Shown: positions 26,389-36,092 of the stretch, one piece after another
How the letters are laid out: every line of letters begins with the position of its first letter
Numbering within the stretch: the first letter of the stretch is position 1
NCBI RefSeq assembly: GCF_039521325.1
Contig: NZ_BAAACD010000006.1
Length of the DNA: 64,000 bases
Source of the DNA: Clostridium_X cadaveris
Lineage (GTDB): Bacteria; Bacillota; Clostridia; Clostridiales; Clostridiaceae
Direction: 5' to 3' (one strand)
The notes under the pieces: generated by a model
Seen by the model: only the letters and a program-made list of their open reading frames with translations
What the model was told of the DNA's origin: nothing
Database searches by the model: none
Position numbers and translations under genes: made by a program

Positions 26389-27348
26389 TTATTTAGTAAA
26401 TCCCAAAAGCTCTTTTGGGTTAATTGCAACCAATATAGAGCCAGTAATTACAATTATACTTCCAAGCAATAACTGTACATTAAACTCCATACCCATAAAT
26501 AAAACTTGTATAACTATAGCCCACATGGAATAAGTTATATTTAAAGCGGTGCTTCTAGCGGCCCCTATAATATTTATAGCGTTATAATAGAACAAATAAG
26601 ACATAGTTCCAACTAAAGCTGTGATTCCTATTGTAACTATATTAAAACTCCTTACTGTTTCAATCACTATAGGATATCCCTTTAAAATCGGCATTAATAT
26701 TATTGCATAAAATACTCCCGAAGTAAGTTGCCTTATATTCAAGGCCTGTTCTGGAGTAACATCATCCTTCATTCCATAAGCACATATAACACTTTCCAAT
26801 GCCCATCCAACTACTGTAAGCAATGCAAAACCTATTCCCAATAAGAAAGTTGGGCCAGTAGTTGACATCTTACTTGGTGAATATCCTAGTATTATTACTC
26901 CTATTATACTAAGAATAATACCACTCCATATTCTAATATTCATAGGTTCTTTTAAAAATACAAAGGCTAGTAATGCTCCAAGAGCTGGATAGAAAGCTGT
27001 TATGCTGGCAGCATAAGCAGGACCTATATATTTTATACTAAGCATATAAGCTGTCATCCCCAGTGGTCCTGCCATAAGTGCAGCTATCATTATAAACATC
27101 CCACTTTTTGATCTTATAGCTTTAATGACTCCTTTAAATTCTCCTCTTATAGCATTATATATAGATACCCACACGGCTGAAATTGAGTCATGTAAAAACG
27201 TACTTACAAAAGGTGCCAAAGCTATAGCCATTTCAGTATCTATAAATGGTGTTTTGGCTAATATTATTCCTATAAGTATTGTATCTATACTCCATGCAAT
27301 TCCAGATCCTAGGGCTGATATAAATCCCAAATTTGTTCTATCTTTCAC
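26389..27348 (-). CDS. DMT-superfamily permease, LicB-like (probable choline uptake)
   Basis: A 319-residue membrane protein with ten predicted helices and two EamA domains. Helices and loops such as GSGIAWSIDTILIGIIL and PLGMTAYMLSIKYIGPAYAASITAFYP resemble LicB-type permeases. In lic1 loci LicB imports choline for LicA and LicC. Here the gene is 17 bases downstream of a LicC-LicA-like fusion and shares its promoter, which supports a choline or related amino-alcohol substrate. Other DMT substrates cannot be ruled out from sequence. Confidence 0.75.
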   Translation of the reverse strand: MKDRTNLGFISALGSGIAWSIDTILIGIILAKTPFIDTEMAIALAPFVSTFLHDSISAVWVSIYNAIRGEFKGVIKAIRSKSGMFIMIAALMAGPLGMTAYMLSIKYIGPAYAASITAFYPALGALLAFVFLKEPMNIRIWSGIILSIIGVIILGYSPSKMSTTGPTFLLGIGFALLTVVGWALESVICAYGMKDDVTPEQALNIRQLTSGVFYAIILMPILKGYPIVIETVRSFNIVTIGITALVGTMSYLFYYNAINIIGAARSTALNITYSMWAIVIQVLFMGMEFNVQLLLGSIIVITGSILVAINPKELLGFTK

Positions 27349-27365
27349 CTTTATTCCCCCAATTT

Positions 27366-29225
27366 TTAATCATAAAGTTCTTCAAACATCTTTATATTTT
27401 CCTTCGCTCTGTTGTACCTGTCTAATCCATAGGTTCCAAAATGATCACCTTTAGCCTCTTTTACTACTGTCCAAATAGCCCATAAAAAATCCTGCATAAT
27501 CTTATGAATCAAAATTCTCTTCTTTGTATCCCCATCCGGATCATTTCCAAGATATAACTTTAATAACAATTCTTCTTCATCATCTGTAAACCTGCACTCT
27601 ATAGAATACGCTGATAAATCCCACATTGGGTCATTCATACCACTATATTCCCAGTCAATCAAATGCATTTTATCATTGCTATCTTTAATAAAATTCTCTG
27701 GAACTGTATCATTATGACATGGTCTGTCCTCTAAATTCATATATTCAAGTGATTTATAAATTTTCATAACATCTTTTTTTACTTTGTCATAATCAGAGAA
27801 ATTTTCTCCCTCATATTTTTTAATGAGGTCTTCATATGCTTTTATCTTTCCTAAAACATCAAACTTATTATTAAACTTTATGTCAGAATTATGCAGAGTT
27901 CTTAAAATATCAGTAACTGCTTTCATATTATTTTCTTTTTTTGCAGCCATAGGAGTTAAAGTTTCTGCATCCTTTATGTATTCTGATATTTTTATTCCCG
28001 TAATAGAATCAAAATAGATGATCTTTGCATCAACGCCAATTTTATATCCAAGCTCAGCATTCTCTTTCTCTATATTTCTATCTATCATCTCTTCTGTTCC
28101 AGCCCCTGGAACTCTCAAAATATATAGTTTTTCATCTATAGTTACTTTATAATTTTTGTTAGTCATTCCACCACAAGGAATTATCTCAGTAATTAATTCC
28201 TCTTTTATCTTTAATGCATCTACGATGTATTTCTTCAGTGAGCTTATTTTAAACTCAAGCTCTTTTCTCTTTAGTGTAGGATACACATAATTTTTTACAT
28301 TTCTATAATGCATCATATTATCAATTTCAAACCATATAAGATCATCTATCTTTTCATAGCCTATATTATAATACCTTGCAACATCAAAAAGTAGATACTC
28401 ATAATTAATATATGGATTTTCATTTTCTCCATACTCTTCGAGCATTTTTTCGAAAACCTCATAAGACAATTTACATATCCCAACCATTTCTCCATTTATT
28501 TTATTTAAGGCATGTATATCTTTAGAGATTTTATATAAAAATCCATTTTTAATTTCCACAAAATCTTCATCATAAGACCCAGTTTCTGAAGTTATTAAAA
28601 GACAGCTACTATTCTTATTTTTTAGCACTGTTGATATAGCTCTATCCTCAAATAACAAATCATTTTCAATTAAAAGAAAATCTTCTTTTATAAAACCCTT
28701 AGCCAATGATAATGATGACATACTTCCTGTCCATTTATACTTATCATTAGTTATCAAAGTTATATTGTATTTATTTTTTATTTCCTCATAATATTCTTTT
28801 TTATAACCTACTATAACTACTATATCTTGAATTCCATTCTCTTTAAGTGTTTTTATATTTCTGTCTATAAGCGTTAAATCATTTTCTAAATTTAAAAGTC
28901 CTACCGGCCTATCGAAGTCCTTGCAGACTCCTGCTGCAAGAATAACAGCTTGTTTTATTTTCGTTTGACCACTATCATTAGAAAAGTTAATTTTTATATT
29001 TCTAGATTCTTTTATGCTATTGGCCAAATAATTAATTCCTTTATCAGTAAAACTATATTTAACCTTGTTGTTTTTTCTTATATAATTTAATATTCCTTCA
29101 TCAATAAGTTCTTTTAATGTTGAATTTACAACTCCCAATGACATATTCAGTTTTTTAGCAATTGCTCTTTGACTCAAAAAATTATTTTCGTTTAATGCTT
29201 TTAATATATCTAACTTTTTACTCAT
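27366..29225 (-). CDS. Winged-helix / nucleotidyltransferase / choline-kinase-like fusion (LicC-LicA type), first copy
   Basis: A 619-residue three-domain protein. Residues 1-72: winged helix-turn-helix (LSQRAIAKKLNMSLGVVNSTLKEL). Residues 88-320: LicC-like nucleotidyltransferase whose signature is altered: the usual G-x-G-x-R and P-K read AAGVCKDFDRPVGLL. Residues 335-619: LicA-like kinase with LRVPGAGTEEMIDR, catalytic CHNDTVPENF and metal site LIDWEYSGMNDPMWD. The kinase looks active; nucleotidyl transfer is doubtful or has changed specificity. It heads an operon with the LicB-like permease behind an operator; AAGGAG precedes the ATG. Autoregulation by the winged helix is inference. Confidence 0.85.
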   Translation of the reverse strand: MSKKLDILKALNENNFLSQRAIAKKLNMSLGVVNSTLKELIDEGILNYIRKNNKVKYSFTDKGINYLANSIKESRNIKINFSNDSGQTKIKQAVILAAGVCKDFDRPVGLLNLENDLTLIDRNIKTLKENGIQDIVVIVGYKKEYYEEIKNKYNITLITNDKYKWTGSMSSLSLAKGFIKEDFLLIENDLLFEDRAISTVLKNKNSSCLLITSETGSYDEDFVEIKNGFLYKISKDIHALNKINGEMVGICKLSYEVFEKMLEEYGENENPYINYEYLLFDVARYYNIGYEKIDDLIWFEIDNMMHYRNVKNYVYPTLKRKELEFKISSLKKYIVDALKIKEELITEIIPCGGMTNKNYKVTIDEKLYILRVPGAGTEEMIDRNIEKENAELGYKIGVDAKIIYFDSITGIKISEYIKDAETLTPMAAKKENNMKAVTDILRTLHNSDIKFNNKFDVLGKIKAYEDLIKKYEGENFSDYDKVKKDVMKIYKSLEYMNLEDRPCHNDTVPENFIKDSNDKMHLIDWEYSGMNDPMWDLSAYSIECRFTDDEEELLLKLYLGNDPDGDTKKRILIHKIMQDFLWAIWTVVKEAKGDHFGTYGLDRYNRAKENIKMFEELYD

Positions 29226-29280
29226 ATTTCTCCTTACTTATAGCTTTGTTATATATAATAAAACTATAATCTCATCATTT

Positions 29281-29304
29281 ATTGTTTCATTTATTGTTTC
29301 ATTT
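29281..29304. repeat. Tandem 12-base direct repeat at the licCA promoter
   Basis: ATTGTTTCATTT occurs twice without spacer. The second copy merges into operator site 3, giving it extra left-arm-like sequence. Confidence 0.7.
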
Positions 29305-29312
29305 TTTGAACA
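29296..29312. promoter_or_regulatory. Head-group operator site 3 (imperfect) at the licCA-licB promoter
   Basis: The right arm TGAACA (29307-29312) is perfect and the spacer is five bases. The left arm reads GTTTCA, two mismatches from TGTTCA. The centre is 17 bases downstream of the -10 edge. Confidence 0.6.
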
Positions 29313-29320
29313 CATGTTAT

Positions 29321-29350
29321 ATGATAATACTTTTCATTATAATATGTCAA
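29321..29350 (-). promoter_or_regulatory. Sigma-A promoter of licCA-licB
   Basis: Minus strand: perfect TTGACA (29345-29350), 18-base spacer, TATCAT (29321-29326). Confidence 0.7.
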
Positions 29351-29367
29351 TATTTTACCCACAAAAA

Positions 29368-29399
29368 ACACCTTTATGTATAAAAATACATAAAGGTGT
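29368..29399 (-). terminator. Terminator of the glycan assembly operon
   Basis: A perfect stem on the minus strand (ACACCTTTATGTAT with its complement) is followed by TTTTTTG, directly after the second licCA-like gene. Confidence 0.92.
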
Positions 29400-29403
29400 C
29401 GGT

Positions 29404-31251
29404 TTACAATCTAGTATATATATAGTTTTTTACATTATTATATCTATCTATGCCAAATGTACCTAAGTCTTCATTCTCCGCTTCCTTAAATCTACCCCAT
29501 AGACTCCATAAGAAATTTTGTAAAATCTTATATTTAAATATTTTTTCCCTTACTTTCTCATCAATATCTCTTTTAAAATATATTCTTAAAAATAATTCTT
29601 CATCATCTTGAGAAAAAGCACATTCAAGGAACAACGATGCAATATCCCAAAGATAATCATTCATAGCAGAGTATTCTAAATCAACTAAGTAGAATTTACC
29701 ATTTCCACTTTTAATTATATTTTCCGGAATTAAATCATTGTGGCAAGGACATAATTTTATGTTATTATCCTTTATTTCATCATATATATTAAAAACTTTT
29801 TTCTTAATTTCGTTATATTGATGATAAATATAGGTGCTTGTTTCCTTGATCAATTCCTCATATTTTTCAACACTTTTCTGAAAGTCAAATGTGTTTTCAA
29901 AAATAACATTTGATTTATGAAGCCTTTTCAAAATACCAGCTATATCTTTCATGTTCTCTTCTTTTTTTGCAGACGTAGCATTTATAGGCTCAGCTTTGTA
30001 TATAAACTCACTAAATTTTATTCCTGTCTTTTCATCGAAATAAACATCCTTAGGACTTATGCCTAATTCATAAAGCTTCTTTGAATTATATTTTTCAACA
30101 CTTCTATTTACAGACCTATCCGCGGCCTCCCCAGGTATTCTTAGGCTATACGCATCATTTTTTAATAAAACTTTGAAACTATTATTATTTACTCCACTTA
30201 AATGACTTATATTTAATATTTCTGATTTATCAACTTTCAATAATTTGCAAATCAACGATTCTAAATACCCAAATTTCACCTCAAGTTCTTTTCTCTTTAT
30301 CATTGGATAAATATAATTTATAACTTTATCATAGTGATCTTTATTATCTACTTCCGCCCATATTAAATCATTTATTTTTATGTATCCTACATCATAATAT
30401 CTGCAAACATCTAAAAGTGTATATTCATAATTTATATATGGATTTTTATTTTTGCTATATTCATCTAGCATCTTCCTAAAAACATCTAAAGATATTTTTG
30501 TTAATCCTATAAATTCTCCGTCAATTTTATTTAATGCATGTATATCCTTAGAAATTTTAAACAAGAATTCATTTCGAAGTTCTACAAAGCTTTCATCATT
30601 AGATCCACTTTCTGTAGTAATAACTACACAGTCACGTCTCGGATTGGTTATCAATCTTTTTAATGCTCTTTCCTCAAATATAAGATCATTTTCAACAACT
30701 ATAAAATCTCCTTTAATGGTCTTCTCCGCTAAAGCTAAGGATGCCATAGTTCCAGTCCATTTATATTTAGGATTATTTATAATTGTAACATTATTAGTTT
30801 CTTTTAAATGCTCATATTTTTCACTTTCGTACCCTGTTATTACAGTTATATTATTTATTCCATTATTCTTAAGAGCATCTATTATACGATTTATAATGCT
30901 AATATCTTTTTCCAGCTCTAAAATCCCAACTGGATTCAGAATTTCTTTTCTTTTACCGGCTGCAAGAATAACTGCCTGTTTCACTTCTGTAGGAGTATCA
31001 TCTAATATTTTAATCCTTGTATCATCATTTTTTTTAAGATTTTGCTCCAATAAAAATAATGCCTTTTCAGTTATTATATAACTATATTTTTTATTCTTTG
31101 CCTGGTTATACTCCAGGTACCCTTCATTTTCTAAGCTTTTTAATATGCTATTTACTTTGCCAACCGAAATTCCTGCTCTTTTTGAAATTTCTCGTTGACT
31201 AAGATTACTATCTCTATTTAAAATTTCTAGGACTTCAATATTTTTGTTCAT
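29404..31251 (-). CDS. Winged-helix / nucleotidyltransferase / kinase-like fusion, second, degenerate copy
   Basis: A 615-residue paralogue of the neighbouring fusion with the same three domains: winged helix (LSQREISKRAGISVGKVNSILK), nucleotidyltransferase-like (AAGKRKEILNPVGIL, again lacking the usual Arg and Lys), and kinase-like. In the kinase part the nucleotide-loop motif PGxGTEExIxR reads IPGEAADRSVNR and IDWEYSG reads VDLEYSA, while CHNDLIPENI is kept. Catalysis is therefore doubtful in both enzyme domains; it may serve as a regulator. It is the last gene of the Wzy-LicD-flippase operon, not linked to a permease. Confidence 0.75.
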   Translation of the reverse strand: MNKNIEVLEILNRDSNLSQREISKRAGISVGKVNSILKSLENEGYLEYNQAKNKKYSYIITEKALFLLEQNLKKNDDTRIKILDDTPTEVKQAVILAAGKRKEILNPVGILELEKDISIINRIIDALKNNGINNITVITGYESEKYEHLKETNNVTIINNPKYKWTGTMASLALAEKTIKGDFIVVENDLIFEERALKRLITNPRRDCVVITTESGSNDESFVELRNEFLFKISKDIHALNKIDGEFIGLTKISLDVFRKMLDEYSKNKNPYINYEYTLLDVCRYYDVGYIKINDLIWAEVDNKDHYDKVINYIYPMIKRKELEVKFGYLESLICKLLKVDKSEILNISHLSGVNNNSFKVLLKNDAYSLRIPGEAADRSVNRSVEKYNSKKLYELGISPKDVYFDEKTGIKFSEFIYKAEPINATSAKKEENMKDIAGILKRLHKSNVIFENTFDFQKSVEKYEELIKETSTYIYHQYNEIKKKVFNIYDEIKDNNIKLCPCHNDLIPENIIKSGNGKFYLVDLEYSAMNDYLWDIASLFLECAFSQDDEELFLRIYFKRDIDEKVREKIFKYKILQNFLWSLWGRFKEAENEDLGTFGIDRYNNVKNYIYTRL

Positions 31252-31286
31252 TAATCCCAGCTCCCATAATTTCAGATACTTAAATT

Positions 31287-32777
31287 TTACTTTTTATCTC
31301 TATGCAATTTATGCTTTACTTTTCCTAATATCATATCTAGTAGTTGGACCAATGCTTCATCTTTACACACTAATAAAACTACAAAGTAGAATATCACACA
31401 AGTCATAACAATAACAGCAACTATAATAATAAATTTAAGATTTATTATATATTCTAATCCCATTACCTTAGAAATTCCAAAGCCTATAGGATAAAACATC
31501 ACAGCAGTTAAAAAGTATCTTAGAGTACTCTTATTTAAAACATGAATGGTAGGATCAATTTTTCTTACACACGAAACCATCATGGAAATTAAAACAACTT
31601 CAGACATAAAAGTAGTAATTACTAATAGCTCAGGTCTCACTACTTTAAAGACTACTAGCAATGAATTAAGGACTAGATTTATTCCTCCACCTATAAAGTA
31701 CATTTTTGTTAATAGACTTTCTTTTCCATGAATGAAAATAACTTGATTAGCTAGGGTTAAATCACATAAGCCTAATAAATATCTAAAAGCAAATAACGCC
31801 ATTGTCATTCCTGCTCCTACATATTGTTCTCCTCCATATAAAAGCATAATAGGTTTAGCAAGAACACTAAGTCCTATACACATAGGTATACCTACCATAA
31901 AAAATATTCTCGATGAAGAATACAATAGATTCTTATATTCCTTATCATTTTTTTGACCTATATATAGTGAAAGCCTAGGTATAGTAACAATTATTACTGC
32001 ATTTATAACACTACCTATAAGTCCTGTTATAGATTGAGAAAATGTGTAATAAGTTACGTATACCTTATCTGAAAATATACTTAAAAATAACTTATCTAGA
32101 TACGTATAGAACATGTTTGCATTTGCTAAAAGAAGCATTACAAACAAAGGTCTTATTAATACTTTTAACTGCGCCTTATCTATTTTGTGAAAGGATATCT
32201 TTTTCTTTATATATACGTAGCTTGCTAAATTGTTTATTAGTAGTATTAAAGAATTTATTAATGCATATTTTAATATATCATCTGGTTTCTTTATAAATAT
32301 AAGTATGCTTGCTACGTTAACTAAACGAACTGCCATAGTTTTAAAAAGTATAAAACCATAGCTTTCAAAAGCCTCATTCATCCATTCAACCATGAAAATA
32401 TTAGCAACAATTTGTATTGACAATATGGTATAAAGCCATGTATTAGCTTTATCTGGTATTAAAAATACATATATAAAATATATGATTAAAACAGCTACCG
32501 TGCTTATAAGTCCCATTGAAAAAAGACTTGTAAACATAGCTTCTGTTTTCTTCTTATCATGTTTTATTTGACTTATAACACGAATTCCATAGTTGTATAT
32601 TCCAAAAGATGCAAATGGAATAAACCAAGATACTATAGCGAACGCCGCATTAAATTCTCCATATAGATTTTTATCTAAAGTTCTTGCCAAATAAGGTCCT
32701 GTTATAAAAGGCAAAACCACATTCAAAATATTTAATGCTAATTTTGCAAGGGCATTCTTTTTAATTGATTTTGACAA
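31287..32777 (-). CDS. Polysaccharide flippase (Wzx / MATE-like)
   Basis: A 496-residue, 12-14-helix membrane protein. The N-terminal LNVVLPFITGPYLARTLDKNLYGEFNAAFAIV segment class is that of Wzx-type polysaccharide exporters. It would move lipid-linked, possibly already head-group-decorated, repeat units across the membrane. It sits seven bases after the GT2 gene in an operon that includes two Wzy-like genes and LicD. Confidence 0.9.
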   Translation of the reverse strand: MSKSIKKNALAKLALNILNVVLPFITGPYLARTLDKNLYGEFNAAFAIVSWFIPFASFGIYNYGIRVISQIKHDKKKTEAMFTSLFSMGLISTVAVLIIYFIYVFLIPDKANTWLYTILSIQIVANIFMVEWMNEAFESYGFILFKTMAVRLVNVASILIFIKKPDDILKYALINSLILLINNLASYVYIKKKISFHKIDKAQLKVLIRPLFVMLLLANANMFYTYLDKLFLSIFSDKVYVTYYTFSQSITGLIGSVINAVIIVTIPRLSLYIGQKNDKEYKNLLYSSSRIFFMVGIPMCIGLSVLAKPIMLLYGGEQYVGAGMTMALFAFRYLLGLCDLTLANQVIFIHGKESLLTKMYFIGGGINLVLNSLLVVFKVVRPELLVITTFMSEVVLISMMVSCVRKIDPTIHVLNKSTLRYFLTAVMFYPIGFGISKVMGLEYIINLKFIIIVAVIVMTCVIFYFVVLLVCKDEALVQLLDMILGKVKHKLHRDKK

Positions 32778-32783
32778 TGGTCA

Positions 32784-33797
32784 TCACCTCTTCATCATTC
32801 TATAAAATTTTACAGTAGAAAAAAACAAAAGCTTATTACTGCAAAATAATTTCCATTCTATTTTTTTTGCTTTGGATAGATATTTTTCTATAGAAGATAT
32901 ATTTATATCTTCTGGTATTATTTTAAATTTATCGTAAAATTTTTCTGCCTCTCTAAAAGAAAACGAACCTGTATTTTCTACAACATTTTTAGCTGCAGAT
33001 GTTGTCAAATGAATGTAATCAACATCACAAGCTACTAACATCTTATTTTTTTCTTCATCATTCAGATCATCTCTACACTCTATTGTTTTGTATAAATCTC
33101 TATTAAGATTAGAAGCTTGAATAAGAAACGGATTAATGCCTGCTCTAGTTGCTGATCCATTTCTCATAAGATAGTTGAGAAAATTTTCTTTAACAAATCC
33201 TATTTTCTTTGAATAGCTTATGTATGTATTTATAAAGTTTATATCTTCTCCATATTTATAGCCTGAACTATATTTTATATTAAATTTATCTAAGATGGAT
33301 TTTTTATAAATACAGGATCCTGTACATATCCAAAGTTCTCTCATAGCTTTAGATAATAGACATTCAGCTCCAGTCAATTTATTTTCAGGATATTTATGAA
33401 TATCTTCATATTTTCTATATACTTCACCATTTTCAGATACTTCTTTAAAGCCATAGAAGCACATATCTACATTATTGTCTTCTTTAAAGATTTCCATAAC
33501 TTTTTTAAAACAATTATTATCAAGAAAGTCATCGCCATCTAAAAGACATATGTATTCTCCCTTTGCCGCTAAAATTCCATTGTTTCTAGCAGAACTAACT
33601 CCCTCATTAGATTGATTAATTACTTTTACATTAAGATACTGTTGTTTTAACTGTTCACATATCTTAAGCGTATTATCTGTAGACCCATCGTTTACTAAGA
33701 TAATCTCAACATCATCATATGCCTGATTAATAATTGATTTTACTGACTTACTAAGATAATTTTCAATATTATAGCAAGGTATAATAACACTAATCAC
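32784..33797 (-). CDS. Family 2 glycosyltransferase
   Basis: A 337-residue GT-A fold enzyme: VIIPCYNIENYLSKSVKSI, VNDGSTDNT, NEGVSSARNNGI and the DxD-type LLDGDDFLD. A later YGEDINFINTY carries the ED motif. No membrane helices are obvious, so it acts at the cytosolic face. Donor and acceptor sugars cannot be predicted. It overlaps the upstream Wzy-like gene by eight bases. Confidence 0.9.
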   Translation of the reverse strand: MISVIIPCYNIENYLSKSVKSIINQAYDDVEIILVNDGSTDNTLKICEQLKQQYLNVKVINQSNEGVSSARNNGILAAKGEYICLLDGDDFLDNNCFKKVMEIFKEDNNVDMCFYGFKEVSENGEVYRKYEDIHKYPENKLTGAECLLSKAMRELWICTGSCIYKKSILDKFNIKYSSGYKYGEDINFINTYISYSKKIGFVKENFLNYLMRNGSATRAGINPFLIQASNLNRDLYKTIECRDDLNDEEKNKMLVACDVDYIHLTTSAAKNVVENTGSFSFREAEKFYDKFKIIPEDINISSIEKYLSKAKKIEWKLFCSNKLLFFSTVKFYRMMKR

Positions 33798-35193
33798 TTA
33801 TTTCACCTCTTGAATCCTTATCCATTATAAATAATCCATATCCTAAATATGTCCAAAATACTGTAGCCATGTATGATGCACTATATAGAATACTTGCCTC
33901 AACCATATTATGTACTAAAAGCATAAGTAGCAATGCACTCACCAATAAAACAGTTTTAGAGCTATGACTCTTCAGTTTGCTGTCTATTAAATATTTCAAA
34001 TAAACGAATATAATTGGAACTATGAAGACTAACAAAGCTAGAAATCCAAGTATTCCATTAGACACTAACACTTGCATAATTATATTATGCATTCCTCCTC
34101 CCTCTATTCCTGGGAGGCTATTCATATCACCATATTTTAGTGCAACATGATATACATTTCTTGAACCAACTCCAAACCAGGGATTTTCCTTTATCATTTT
34201 CACTCCACATTCCCAAAGTTGAGCTCTTCCATTTAAAAATCCTCTGTTTATTTCTTTTTCCACAGCACCAGATACCCCTGGTGATATGTTGCTAATAATC
34301 GAATCATCTATGCTAGGAGTGATTCCATCCTTAGTTATATATGATTTAGCAATCCTAAATCCATACACAACAACTTTTTCAATAAAGTTAATACCTCTAT
34401 AAAGCCAGTACACCGCTTCATTAACTATTTTTGATAAATAGTATACTGCTGCCACACCTACCACTGATATAGTTTTTTTCTTAGCTCCTTCAAAATAGAA
34501 CAATGCAAATATTATACCAAATACAATCATAGAATATAAACTTGCTCTAGAGTTTGTAGTATATATAAATATCAATTGAACAATTATATTTGCGTATTCA
34601 AATTTGCTCAATTTTTTTCTTTTACTGAATTGATAATTGATTATAGTCAAAATTATAGAAATAGATGCTAATGGTCCTGCAGTATTAGCCCCAGTGTAAA
34701 TACCATTAAGCATACCATTTTCAAGTCCAACTACATGTCCATTGATTGTAAATCCAATACCAAATAAATATACTAAAAGTGAAATACATGTAGCTACGAA
34801 AGTCATATTAATAATAATTCTATTAAACTTTTTCATTTCATTCTTTATGTTATCATAGTTGTCATGAACATCAAAAGTAAAAATAACAAAAAATTGAAGC
34901 GCAGTCAAAGCAAAAATTTTAACATTTTCAAACAAGTTTAAATTTCTATTTATAACCACAGTAATAAAATAAAAAAACATAAATATTATTAGTGGTATAA
35001 ACCTTTTAGATTTAAAAATTATTCTCTCCGTAAATAAATCCTTTAAAATTAAAATTCCACCCCATGATAGTAAAAATAAATTTAATATAGTACTAAAAGG
35101 TGTAAAAAATGATATTGCAAATAAAATGGTTATTCCCACAAATATTTCTCTATATAAGCCTCTATTAAAAACATAATTTCCTATCGATGTCAT
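33790..35193 (-). CDS. O-antigen polymerase/ligase-like membrane protein (Wzy_C), second copy
   Basis: A 467-residue protein with about ten helices and the large extracytoplasmic loop of Wzy/WaaL proteins (SRASLYSM; GRAQLWECGVKMIKENPWFGVG; PGIEGGGMHN with the conserved His). It would polymerise repeat units or ligate the chain to an acceptor. The ATG at 35193 follows GGAGGAG; an upstream start at 35214 overlaps that site. The same operon has a second protein of this kind two genes upstream. Confidence 0.88.
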   Translation of the reverse strand: MTSIGNYVFNRGLYREIFVGITILFAISFFTPFSTILNLFLLSWGGILILKDLFTERIIFKSKRFIPLIIFMFFYFITVVINRNLNLFENVKIFALTALQFFVIFTFDVHDNYDNIKNEMKKFNRIIINMTFVATCISLLVYLFGIGFTINGHVVGLENGMLNGIYTGANTAGPLASISIILTIINYQFSKRKKLSKFEYANIIVQLIFIYTTNSRASLYSMIVFGIIFALFYFEGAKKKTISVVGVAAVYYLSKIVNEAVYWLYRGINFIEKVVVYGFRIAKSYITKDGITPSIDDSIISNISPGVSGAVEKEINRGFLNGRAQLWECGVKMIKENPWFGVGSRNVYHVALKYGDMNSLPGIEGGGMHNIIMQVLVSNGILGFLALLVFIVPIIFVYLKYLIDSKLKSHSSKTVLLVSALLLMLLVHNMVEASILYSASYMATVFWTYLGYGLFIMDKDSRGEISD

Positions 35194-35216
35194 AATTTCT
35201 CCTCCATCACTCAATA

Positions 35217-36032
35217 TTAAATTCGATATTTCTCATATGAATTTTCAAAGTCTACAATTCTATCTCCATGTCCTGTTCTTTGATCTTCTGGAGGAAGCTG
35301 CATATAATCACCATAATAATTTGTTAAAAGTTCATCATATTTTTTTGGAGCATAGAATTTCTGATCCTCAAACTTTAATAAAACTTTCTCATTAAACCAT
35401 TCTCTCTCCATTATTACTATTTCACTTAAATCTACAACTCTCTTGGTATTCTTATCAGCAGTTGCATAAACCAATTTTTTAGATAAATTCATAAGAAACT
35501 TTTTTACGCACTTAGGTAAAATTTTATATATTTTAGTATCTCTTTCCCTTTTAAATTTATCATCAACAGCATCATGTGCTTTTTCAAACTTCATTAATCT
35601 ATATACATATCCTGCTTTTCTTTGTAATTCAAACATAATTGGATTATCTGAAATAGATACAAGTTCAAATATATCCATATCTATTCCATAGTGAATGTGA
35701 AGCTTTCTATATTCTCTTTCCATATTACATGTATTATTTATTCTAATCTTAGACCACATTCTTGGATACATAGGATCTGTTTCATCATTCTGTAAAAAAT
35801 ATTTTTTTGGAAGCTTAGTTCTGCATATATCCAAAAATTTATTGTAATCGCTGCTAAACATCATAATATCTATGTCATCATCCCAAGGTATAAATCCTTT
35901 ATGTCTTACAGCACCTAATAGTGTTCCATATGCTATAAAATAATTTATATTATTCTCCTCACAAATTTTATGTATGTCTTTTAACATATCAAACTGAGTT
36001 AATTGAAGTTTACGTATATCATAACTTACCAA
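35217..36032 (-). CDS. licD: LicD-family phosphocholine-type transferase
   Basis: LicD proteins transfer phosphocholine or related groups from a CDP/CMP carrier to surface glycans. The 271-residue soluble protein shows YGTLLGAVRHKGFIPWDDDIDIMM-type sequence near residue 38 (metal-binding DDDID) and the C-terminal GHGDR segment. The start codon is TTG at 36032, eight bases after GGAGG; a nearby ATG is out of frame. It is the only LicD in the window, so it is the main candidate for attaching choline, ethanolamine or AEP groups. Confidence 0.9.
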   Translation of the reverse strand: MVSYDIRKLQLTQFDMLKDIHKICEENNINYFIAYGTLLGAVRHKGFIPWDDDIDIMMFSSDYNKFLDICRTKLPKKYFLQNDETDPMYPRMWSKIRINNTCNMEREYRKLHIHYGIDMDIFELVSISDNPIMFELQRKAGYVYRLMKFEKAHDAVDDKFKRERDTKIYKILPKCVKKFLMNLSKKLVYATADKNTKRVVDLSEIVIMEREWFNEKVLLKFEDQKFYAPKKYDELLTNYYGDYMQLPPEDQRTGHGDRIVDFENSYEKYRI

Positions 36033-36092
36033 TTATTTTTCCTCCATTCATATAACCATCATTTATTTTATTATTATCACATTAAATTTTAA

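Noticed and set aside
29281..29312. CRISPR-like or other array at the 12-base direct repeat
   Set aside because: There are only two adjacent copies without spacers, and they merge with the operator; no array structure exists here or elsewhere in the window.
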